Positions 1-8,111 of a stretch of DNA of 41,382 bases are shown here, in pieces; positions within the stretch are counted from its first letter, which is position 1; every line of letters starts with the position of its first letter. Both the position numbers and the translations under genes were made by a program. The notes under the pieces were generated by a model, which was not told where the DNA came from, did no database searches, and was given only the letters and a program-made list of their open reading frames with translations. Origin of the DNA: Planctomycetota bacterium (GTDB taxonomy: Bacteria; Planctomycetota; J132). The stretch covers positions 1 to 41,382 of the forward strand of contig RFKQ01000029.1 of NCBI GenBank assembly GCA_003694635.1, read 5' to 3'.

Positions 1-2
1 TC

Positions 3-3000
3 CCCCACTCCCAGCTCCTCTCCCATATCCCCCCCCTCCATATCTATACCTTCTCCTTCGAAAAATGCCCCCAAAACTTCCAAGATATCCTCACCACCCT
101 GCAAAACCTCCCCTGCGTGCAATACGCCGAACCTAACTACACCGCCCGCATCGCCTTCTCCCCCCAAGATACCTACTACAACTCCTACCAAAAAATCCCC
201 CCAGCCCTAGGCCTAGAACAAGCCTGGAAACTCACCCAAGGCTCCCCCCAAATCACCATCGCTGTCCTCGATACCGGCGTGGATACCAACCACGAAGACC
301 TACAAGCCAATATCCAATCCCCCGGCTACGACTTCGTCCAAAATGACCCCTTTCCCGATGACCGCTGCGGACACGGTACCGCTATGGCCGGCATCATCGC
401 CGCCAAAGGCAACAACCAAAAAGGAATCGCCGGGGCCGCCTGGAACTGCCGTATCCTACCCGTCAAAATCGCCAATAAAAACGGCATCGCTACCTTTGAC
501 CAACTGGCCAAAGGGATCGTCTTTGCCGTCGACCAAGGCGCCCAAATCCTCAACATCAGCCTAGGCTCCCTCGCTCCCTCCACTACCCTACACCAAGCCG
601 TCCAATACGCCTACCGAAAAGGCGCTATCCTAATCGCCGCCGCTGGCAATGACCTAACCCACCAAGAACGATACCCCGCCGCCTACCCCGAAGTCCTCTC
701 CGTCGCCGCCCTAGGACCAAACGGCGATCTAGGATATTGGACCAACCTCTCCCCCAAAACCGATCTCGCCGCCCCCGGTGAGCGCGTCTGGACCACCGTC
801 CCTGGTAATCTCTACGCCCAAGTGGAAGGCACCTCCGTCGCCACCGCCTACGCAAGCGCTGTGGCCGCCCTGGTGCTCTCCACAAACCCAAATCTCACCA
901 ATACACAAGTCTACGAAATCCTACGCGCCTGCGGCCGACCTATCCCCTCCCTACAACACCTCCAAGAACGCTTCCCATTCCGCGCCCTCTACGCCCCAGA
1001 AGCTATCCAACGCGCCAAAAAACAACTCCCCGACCTCGCCATCACCTCCCTACAACTCTCCCAACTCACCACCAAACCCTCTACACCTCTGCGCGGATAC
1101 GTAAAAGTACGCAACCAAGGACTCTCCACCGCCAATACCACCCTCAAAATCTACCACAACCAACAACCCCTCCTCTCCATACCTATCGAAAACCTCCACA
1201 CCGGACAAACCCGTACCTACACCTTCTCCCTCACCTCCTCACCCAACCCCCAACAAAATACCATAGAAGCCCGCCTCCTACCACTACCCAAAGAAATCCA
1301 CCAATCCAATAACCAAAAACAAATCCTCTACCACACCTCCCCCAACAACCTCCCCAATATCCGTATCACCGATATACAACTCCCCCCCACCATCTCCACC
1401 ACCAACCCCCTATCCCTACAAGCCACCATCGCCAATACCGGCAACACCACCGAAAACCAAATCCGTGTCCAAGCCCACCTCAATCAACTCCCCCTCGGCG
1501 AACAAATCCTCTCCCTCAACCCCGGAGAAAAAAAACAAATCACCTTCCTCTGGCAACCACCCTCCTCACCCAAAGAACGCTTCTGCCGCTTCCGCATCCA
1601 TATCCCCCCTCTCCCCAACGAAACCAACCAAAACGATAACCACGCCGGCGCCGACTTTATCCTCGCCGATGCCCACTCCCCCATCAACGCCCAATACGCA
1701 CAAAAAGGTAGCGTAGACCTCAACGCAGACGCCCCCTACGCCATCATCCCAGGACGAACCTACGTCCCCATCATGCTCTTTATCCCCGACAAAGGAAGCG
1801 GAAGCTCCTACTCCTACCTGCGCCTGGACCGCGTGGAAATCCGACTCAAAAATAACCCCAATACCCCCGGCAAACTCATCTACCAAGATACCTTCGGAGC
1901 TCCCCCTACCACCGTCGCCCCCGGTACCACCATTGTCGATGAAAACGGAAAACTCCTAGGCTCCCCCTCCCAACCTAACCTCAACGCCTTCGAAGATAAA
2001 GTCATCCGCGTGCGCGGCAAACAAAATTACTTCCGCTTCCTACGCTCCTCCCTCCAAATCCCTCTACACCCCCCCCAAATGCTAGAAAAATACTTCAGCG
2101 TCGATGTATCCTGGAGCTACCACCGGCACCTCTTCTGGAACTTCTACTGGATACGACGAGGAAAATACCATAAAACCCTAAAAATTCACTTCTACTCCCA
2201 ACCCCTACCTACCCTCCCCGGCGAAGGAAAATACTTCGATGTCCACTTCCATACCATCGCCGAATGGACCTTCGCCCCCTTCTACCAAATCCTAGCCCCC
2301 AAAAAAGCCTGGGGCGGACCTATCCAAATGATCAAGGAAGCCGCCTACGCCTGGGGCCTAACCAACCACATCAACGATATCTACAACAATATCATCACCA
2401 CCGACCATAACTGCTTCTTCAACGAAACCCTCGTCTCTAACCCCAACAGCCCGGATTACCGACCACCCGTAGGACCTACCTCCCCCGCACAAAACCCTAC
2501 CCCCACAGGCGGTACCTACACCGAATTCGAAGCCTATCGCCGCCTGTTCGGCAAAACCGCCGGCGAAGAAGTCGCCCTCAGCCGCCTACCCTTAGGCGCC
2601 CATATGCTCCTCTACCAAGGACAACACTTCGAAGGCTACTGGCACGGAGGTAGCCTACTCTCCCTCCTGTTCGGACTAAAAGAACTAAAAGTTGACGACG
2701 TCATGAAAACCCTCGCCAAACAAAACCGATCCTCCAACCAAAATGCCTTCGCCTACGCCGCCCACCCCTTCGGTAGCCAAAACTGGAGCGAAGAAATGCT
2801 CAGCAAAGCCATGGGCCTAAGCCCCAAATACCGAAACTATAATTGGGTTCATACCGGTAAAAAAGAATTTGTCTTCAAAGGCCTGGAATTCTTTAACGGC
2901 CGAAATGACCGCAACCTCCCCTACAGCGCCGTGGACTTCAATAACCTCAACCCCTTCCTCAACCCTCAATGGCAAAAGGGAAACCCCAACTGGGATAGCA

Positions 3001-4466
3001 GCCTCCAAAAAGGCCTCGTGCGCTGGCATAAATATCTCTCCCAATTGCTCCAATGGAGCTTCCAAAATACCCCCAACGAAAAATTTATCCGAAAAGTCTA
3101 TATCTCCGCAGGAACAGATGCACATGGCGACTTTAACTACAAAGATGGACGACTAGCTACCCTCCTCCCCTTCCAACGTACCTACTCCGCCTCCTCCAAC
3201 GCCTGGGCCCGCGTGCGTACCTATGTCTTCTCCAACGGAAAACCCGGCAATTCCCCCGCATTACGTGCCTTAAAAGCCCTAGAAGACGGAAACTCCGTCG
3301 TCACCGACGGCCCCCTGCTCTGGGTAGCCATGGACGCCAATAGCCGCTTTAACTCCCAAAAACTCGTCTGGCACGACCAACAACAACTCGCCGAAGATAA
3401 CGACGGCCAAATCGGCGGCGGCGGACAAGGCTTCGACGGCAAATATACCCTCCTCGTGGAAAAAAATAACCCCAATGTGATCTTCCGCTACCGCTACGCC
3501 AACTCCCCCGACTTCGGCAGCCAACAAGGAAAAATCACCCATATCAAAATCTATAAAACCGAACCCGGCAAACCTAACCCCACCCGAAAACGCGGATCCT
3601 TCGAACAAATCATCGGCGTCGGTGAACTCCAACCCGCTGGAGCTAACCGCCTACTCCAAGAACCACTCAACCCCCAAGAAGAAGGCACCATCTCCCAAAT
3701 CAGCGCCTTCGCCTTCGGCGCCTTCACCGGCAGCGATCCCGATCAAACTACCCCCTCCGTCCAAGAATATCGCTGCTTCACCAACCCCATCTGGGCTATC
3801 CCCGTCAAAATTCAAATCCATGTAGGAAAAATCGATACCCAAGCCCACCTCATCCCCAAAGGAGAACTCAAAATTACCCTCACCTTCCCCCTATCTATGG
3901 AAAATACCCCCCTCGACCTCGAAATCAAAGCCCTCGACTCCCAAGGCAATAGCACCGACTACACCCAACCTCCTCTCAGCCGCTTCCAATCCCTCGGCTG
4001 GCAATCCAACTCCTCCGGCGTCAAATTTAGCGTCTACCAAGCCACCAACTCCTCCCCTATCCCCCTCCAAAACGCACCCTACCCCCAACCCAACCACTAC
4101 AGCTTCGTTATCTACACCCGCCAACCTATCCGCGATATCCACCAAAATCCCCTCAACAACGTAGCCAAAAAATTTACCATCAACTACACCAATCCCAACC
4201 AGGCTATCGTGATCACCTCCCCCATCACCAATACCACCCCTGTCTCCACCTCCCCCACCAACCCCACAAATACCGCCGCTAACTTAGGCAAAAATAGCTC
4301 CAACCTCCTCTCCAACCTCTTCGGATGCACCCTAACCAAACCCCACCACCCTCCAACCTCCCTTGCCTCCCTCTTCAGCCAACTCCTCCCCCTCCTCCTA
4401 CTACTCACAACCCTCCACCTGCTGCGACGAAAAACAAAACTCTCCCAAAACCCCAAAAAAACCTAA
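3..4466 (+). CDS. Secreted subtilisin-like (S8) serine protease fused to two CARDB domains and a PHP-type metal-dependent hydrolase domain; 5' end lies outside the window
   Basis: Track ORF starts at an internal GTG (117), but the same frame is open back to base 3 and encodes a propeptide-like ...LQNLPCVQYAEPNY. S8 triad motifs AVLDTGVD, GHGTAMAG, GTSVATAYAS. CARDB-like repeats (PDLAITSLQL.., PNIRITDIQL..). PHP-like motifs DVHFHT, TTDHN, AAHPFG, GLEFFNGR, GTDAHG. C-terminal Gly-Cys, hydrophobic helix, RRK tail. Confidence 0.88.
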   Translation, partial: PHSQLLSHIPPLHIYTFSFEKCPQNFQDILTTLQNLPCVQYAEPNYTARIAFSPQDTYYNSYQKIPPALGLEQAWKLTQGSPQITIAVLDTGVDTNHEDLQANIQSPGYDFVQNDPFPDDRCGHGTAMAGIIAAKGNNQKGIAGAAWNCRILPVKIANKNGIATFDQLAKGIVFAVDQGAQILNISLGSLAPSTTLHQAVQYAYRKGAILIAAAGNDLTHQERYPAAYPEVLSVAALGPNGDLGYWTNLSPKTDLAAPGERVWTTVPGNLYAQVEGTSVATAYASAVAALVLSTNPNLTNTQVYEILRACGRPIPSLQHLQERFPFRALYAPEAIQRAKKQLPDLAITSLQLSQLTTKPSTPLRGYVKVRNQGLSTANTTLKIYHNQQPLLSIPIENLHTGQTRTYTFSLTSSPNPQQNTIEARLLPLPKEIHQSNNQKQILYHTSPNNLPNIRITDIQLPPTISTTNPLSLQATIANTGNTTENQIRVQAHLNQLPLGEQILSLNPGEKKQITFLWQPPSSPKERFCRFRIHIPPLPNETNQNDNHAGADFILADAHSPINAQYAQKGSVDLNADAPYAIIPGRTYVPIMLFIPDKGSGSSYSYLRLDRVEIRLKNNPNTPGKLIYQDTFGAPPTTVAPGTTIVDENGKLLGSPSQPNLNAFEDKVIRVRGKQNYFRFLRSSLQIPLHPPQMLEKYFSVDVSWSYHRHLFWNFYWIRRGKYHKTLKIHFYSQPLPTLPGEGKYFDVHFHTIAEWTFAPFYQILAPKKAWGGPIQMIKEAAYAWGLTNHINDIYNNIITTDHNCFFNETLVSNPNSPDYRPPVGPTSPAQNPTPTGGTYTEFEAYRRLFGKTAGEEVALSRLPLGAHMLLYQGQHFEGYWHGGSLLSLLFGLKELKVDDVMKTLAKQNRSSNQNAFAYAAHPFGSQNWSEEMLSKAMGLSPKYRNYNWVHTGKKEFVFKGLEFFNGRNDRNLPYSAVDFNNLNPFLNPQWQKGNPNWDSSLQKGLVRWHKYLSQLLQWSFQNTPNEKFIRKVYISAGTDAHGDFNYKDGRLATLLPFQRTYSASSNAWARVRTYVFSNGKPGNSPALRALKALEDGNSVVTDGPLLWVAMDANSRFNSQKLVWHDQQQLAEDNDGQIGGGGQGFDGKYTLLVEKNNPNVIFRYRYANSPDFGSQQGKITHIKIYKTEPGKPNPTRKRGSFEQIIGVGELQPAGANRLLQEPLNPQEEGTISQISAFAFGAFTGSDPDQTTPSVQEYRCFTNPIWAIPVKIQIHVGKIDTQAHLIPKGELKITLTFPLSMENTPLDLEIKALDSQGNSTDYTQPPLSRFQSLGWQSNSSGVKFSVYQATNSSPIPLQNAPYPQPNHYSFVIYTRQPIRDIHQNPLNNVAKKFTINYTNPNQAIVITSPITNTTPVSTSPTNPTNTAANLGKNSSNLLSNLFGCTLTKPHHPPTSLASLFSQLLPLLLLLTTLHLLRRKTKLSQNPKKT

Positions 4467-4511
4467 GCACTTCCTCCAAAACAACCCCAAAAGCAAATAA
4501 GGAAACTAACC

Positions 4512-5027
4512 ATGAACCTAAAAAAATATATCCGCGATATACCAGATTTCCCTAAACCAGGAATCCTCTTCAAAGACATCACCCCACTCCTACACCATCC
4601 CCAAGCCTTTGCCTACAGCATAGACCAAATCGTACAACAATATAGCAATACCCCTCTAGATTACGTCTGCGGCATCGAATCCAGAGGCTTTATCTTCGCT
4701 AGCACCATAGCCTATAAACTCAATCTTGGCTTTATCCCTATACGAAAAGTAGGAAAACTCCCCGGCAAAACCCAAAGCATCCAATATCAACTCGAATACG
4801 GTACCGATGAACTCCAAATCCATGAAGATGCCCTCCAAAACAACGATAAGGTGCTCCTCGTCGATGACCTACTGGCCACAGGAGGTACCATGTACGGCGC
4901 CTGCCAACTAGTGGAATCCCTAGGCGCCCAAATCCAAGGCTGCGCCTTCCTCGTCGAACTCGCCTTCCTAAGCGGAAAAGAAAAACTCAAAAAATGGCCC
5001 ACCTTCTCCTTAATTGAATTTAGCTAA
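4512..5027 (+). CDS. apt: Adenine phosphoribosyltransferase
   Basis: IRDIPDFPKPGILFKDITPLL, GIESRGFIFA, PRPP motif VLLVDDLLATGGTM. Confidence 0.95.
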   Translation: MNLKKYIRDIPDFPKPGILFKDITPLLHHPQAFAYSIDQIVQQYSNTPLDYVCGIESRGFIFASTIAYKLNLGFIPIRKVGKLPGKTQSIQYQLEYGTDELQIHEDALQNNDKVLLVDDLLATGGTMYGACQLVESLGAQIQGCAFLVELAFLSGKEKLKKWPTFSLIEFS

Positions 5028-5060
5028 ATTTACTTAACCAAACTCGAAAAGGAACCTCCC

Positions 5061-5987
5061 ATGGACCTATTGCTTGTGGGATCTATCGCCCTAGATACCA
5101 TAGAGACCCCCCATAAAAAAAAAGAAAATCTACTCGGCGGCTCCGCTACCTACTTCGGCTGGGCCGCCTCCCTCTTTACAAAAGTCCACCTCGTAGGCGT
5201 TGTGGGAAAAGACTTCCCCCAAAAATCCATAAAACAATTCCAACAGCGAAATATAAACCTAGAAGGTCTCACCATCCACCCCACCGCCAAAACCTTCCGA
5301 TGGTGGGGAAAATATGCCGAAGATATGAACCACCGAGAAACCATCTCCGTCGAACTCAACGCCCTACAAGACTTCTCCCCTACCCTACCACCTAAATACC
5401 GAACAATCCCCTACGTCTTCCTCGCCAACGCCTCCCCCACCCTACAAGCCAATATCCTCGACCAAATGGAAAGCTCACCCCACTTCGTGGCCGCCGATAC
5501 CATGGACCTCTGGATCCGTACCCAACATAAAGAACTCGAAAAACTACTCCCCCGTATCCACTGCCTCATTCTAAACGACCAAGAAGCCTACCTCCTCACC
5601 GAAGAATATAACCTACTCAAAGCCGCGAAAAAAATCCTCTCCCTAGGCCCCAAAGCAGTGGTGATCAAAAAAGGTGAACATGGCTCCATGCTCCTCTGCA
5701 ACGACGGAATCGCCCTGCTACCCGCCTTCCCCCTCGAACACTTCGAAGATCCTACCGGCGCAGGCGACTCCTTCGCCGGCGGCTTTATGGGCTACCTCGC
5801 CCAAAACGCCAATACCAACTTCCCCGCCCTAAAACAAGCCCTACTCCAAGGTACTATCCTCGCCTCCTTTACCGTGGAACAATTCGGCATCTCGAAATTA
5901 AACCAAATCCAACTCCAAGATGTACAACAACGCCTAGATACCTTCCTGCAAATGCTCTGCTGGGAAACACAAACCTATGTCCAATAA
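5061..5987 (+). CDS. PfkB-family carbohydrate/nucleoside kinase
   Basis: N-terminal GSIALDTIETP...GGSATYFG; C-terminal signature DPTGAGDSFAGGFMGYL. Confidence 0.9.
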   Translation: MDLLLVGSIALDTIETPHKKKENLLGGSATYFGWAASLFTKVHLVGVVGKDFPQKSIKQFQQRNINLEGLTIHPTAKTFRWWGKYAEDMNHRETISVELNALQDFSPTLPPKYRTIPYVFLANASPTLQANILDQMESSPHFVAADTMDLWIRTQHKELEKLLPRIHCLILNDQEAYLLTEEYNLLKAAKKILSLGPKAVVIKKGEHGSMLLCNDGIALLPAFPLEHFEDPTGAGDSFAGGFMGYLAQNANTNFPALKQALLQGTILASFTVEQFGISKLNQIQLQDVQQRLDTFLQMLCWETQTYVQ

Positions 5988-6549
5988 CAACCATACCATC
6001 CGAACCTTCCTCGCACTCCCCCTCCCCCACCACCTCCAAAAGGAAATCTATACCTTCGCACAATCCCTCCACTCCCTACCCCTCCGACTCGTCCCCCCAA
6101 ACCAGCTCCACATTACACTAAAATTTATCGGCCATACACCTACCACCAAAGTGCCCTCCATCTGGGAAAAAGTCCAACCCCTCCTCGCCTCTACCCCCAC
6201 CCTACAGCTCCAACTCAACGGCATCACTGCCTTCCCCAACCCCCAAAAACCAAACGTCCTCTGCCTCCAAATCCAGCCCCAACCTACCCTCCAACAACTC
6301 GTCCACCAACTCGAACAAACTCTCCTCAACCTAGGAATCCCCAAAAATAAACGACCCTTCCTACCCCATATCACCTTCGCCCGTACCAAACGCAAAACCC
6401 AATCCAAAATCAATCTCCACCAACTTCTCCAAAATACCCACTTCTCCTACCAAATCACCCTCACCCAAGCTATCCTATACCAAAGCCAACTCCAGCCCAA
6501 AGGAGCCGTCTATACCCCCCTCTTCCAAACTACATTGAATTCGTCTTAA
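5977..6549 (+). CDS. thpR: RNA 2',3'-cyclic phosphodiesterase (2H family)
   Basis: RTFLALPLP start and two HxT motifs, LHITLKFIG and LPHITFAR; overlaps the kinase gene by 11 bp. Confidence 0.88.
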   Translation: MSNNNHTIRTFLALPLPHHLQKEIYTFAQSLHSLPLRLVPPNQLHITLKFIGHTPTTKVPSIWEKVQPLLASTPTLQLQLNGITAFPNPQKPNVLCLQIQPQPTLQQLVHQLEQTLLNLGIPKNKRPFLPHITFARTKRKTQSKINLHQLLQNTHFSYQITLTQAILYQSQLQPKGAVYTPLFQTTLNSS

Positions 6550-6578
6550 ACCCATTTCTCCATCGGAGGTTCTATAAA

Positions 6579-7817
6579 ATGCTCAAAAAATCCACTCTCC
6601 ACATCCTTATCCTCTCCTTCTTCCTCCTACCCACTAACCCCATCCTCGCCAAAAGCTTCTCCAAAATTAAAAAAGAATTCTACAGAGAATACCGAAGCTC
6701 CGACTACGCCAAACGAATGGCCGCCGTGGAAAAATTAGCCAAAACCAAAAAATTGGCCGCCCTAAAAATCCTCGTTAACGTGGTCCTGCGACGAGAAAAT
6801 GACCAATACGTCTTCGAAGAAACCGCCCGTATGCTCAAAGATTTCGACTCCCCAAAATGCCGAGCCTGGCTAGGAAAACAAATCTATCGACACCCCAAAA
6901 AAAGCATACGAATGACCCTCGCCGCCTTCGCCCGAGAATGGGACGGCAAAGAAATCGCCCACGGCCTCGTGGCCGCTATCCAAGACTCAGATTGGCGCGT
7001 CCGCTCCGAAGCCATCTACTCCATCCGCAAAAAACACCGTGTCAAAGAAGCTATCCCCGCTCTCATCAAACGACTAGGAAAAGAAAAAGGACGACTCCTC
7101 GGCGAAGTGGTCGAAGCCCTAAAAGATCTCACCGGTACTAACAAAGGTACCAATAAACAAGCCTGGCTAAACTGGTGGGAAAACAATAAACATGACTTCC
7201 AACCACAAAACCCTAACCAACACTCCCCACAAGAACAAGTACGCCTCTCCACCGTACTACGACGCAAAGGCGGCTTCTACGGCACCATCTACTCCAATAA
7301 CGTCGTCTTCATCATCGATATCTCCGGCAGTATGCAAGCCGGTACAGAAGCCGGTACCCGTATCCAAGTCGCCAAAAACCAACTCAAATCTGTCATAGAC
7401 CAACTCCCCGCCAAAGCCTACTTCAATGTCATCGCCTATAACACCAAACTCTTCCCATGGAAAAAGAAAAGCGTCCCCGCAAACCCTTCCAATAAATCTA
7501 AAGTCAAAAAATGGATCGATCAACTCCAAGCCGACCAACTCACCGCCACCTTCGACGCCCTAGAATTCGTCTTTAAATACGACAAAAAAGCCGATACTAT
7601 CTACCTCCTCTCCGATGGACAACCCACCTGGGGAAGAATCACCGGACAAGAAATGATCAAAAGCGAAATCCGAAAACTCAACCGATACCGCAAAATCATC
7701 ATCCATACCATCGCACTTATGGCCGGCCAAAACCCCGGCGAAGATGAACAAGCCGCCATCACCTTCATGCGCGAACTAGCCAAAGATAACCGCGGTACCT
7801 TTAAATTAGTCAAATAA
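6579..7817 (+). CDS. Secreted HEAT-repeat + von Willebrand factor A domain protein
   Basis: Signal peptide; HEAT-like repeats (DWRVRSEAIYSIRKKHRVKEAIPALIKRL); MIDAS-like VVFIIDISGSM and LLSDGQPTWG; SD cggagg upstream. Confidence 0.85.
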   Translation: MLKKSTLHILILSFFLLPTNPILAKSFSKIKKEFYREYRSSDYAKRMAAVEKLAKTKKLAALKILVNVVLRRENDQYVFEETARMLKDFDSPKCRAWLGKQIYRHPKKSIRMTLAAFAREWDGKEIAHGLVAAIQDSDWRVRSEAIYSIRKKHRVKEAIPALIKRLGKEKGRLLGEVVEALKDLTGTNKGTNKQAWLNWWENNKHDFQPQNPNQHSPQEQVRLSTVLRRKGGFYGTIYSNNVVFIIDISGSMQAGTEAGTRIQVAKNQLKSVIDQLPAKAYFNVIAYNTKLFPWKKKSVPANPSNKSKVKKWIDQLQADQLTATFDALEFVFKYDKKADTIYLLSDGQPTWGRITGQEMIKSEIRKLNRYRKIIIHTIALMAGQNPGEDEQAAITFMRELAKDNRGTFKLVK

Positions 7818-7837
7818 CACCCCCTCCATGACTTTAC

Positions 7838-7863
7838 TTTAGGGGAAATACCTTTCCCCTAAA
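7838..7863 (+). terminator. Perfect 11-bp hairpin just downstream of the VWA gene
   Basis: TTTAGGGGAAA-TACC-TTTCCCCTAAA, 20 nt after the stop; no classical U-tract. Confidence 0.5.
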
Positions 7864-7885
7864 AACTCCTTTTCTCTCTTACCTC

Positions 7886-8021
7886 TGAAACCCTTTTTAG
7901 AAAAAAGGTTTTCAGACTTCCCAAAAACTTTTCTTACCCGGAACCTTTTTCAAAAAAAATGTTCCACACCTCCAAAAACTGTTGCTTTGTAAGGGAAACC
8001 CTTTTTAAAAAAGGTTTTCCC
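7886..8021. repeat. Tandem hairpin repeat array, locus 1 (three units)
   Basis: TGAAACCCTTTTTagAAAAAAGGTTTTCA, GGAACCTTTTTcAAAAAAAATGTTCC, GGGAAACCCTTTTTAAAAAAGGTTTTCCC, with about 52-56 nt between centres; related to arrays at 37656 and 31262. Confidence 0.75.
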
Positions 8022-8111
8022 CCACCACCCCTTCCCAAAAAATTCTCGCATCCTAAAGAATGTCATCCAAAACTTATCCCCCTACCAGCTTACAAAAAAC
8101 TCCAAAAAACT

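Noticed and set aside
326-4456. Many overlapping ORFs of 60-108 aa on both strands inside the first large gene (e.g. 326-583, 1566-1886, 2817-3125)
   Set aside because: They arise because the C/A-rich composition lacks stop codons in other frames; repetitive, low-complexity translations and no independent start signals.
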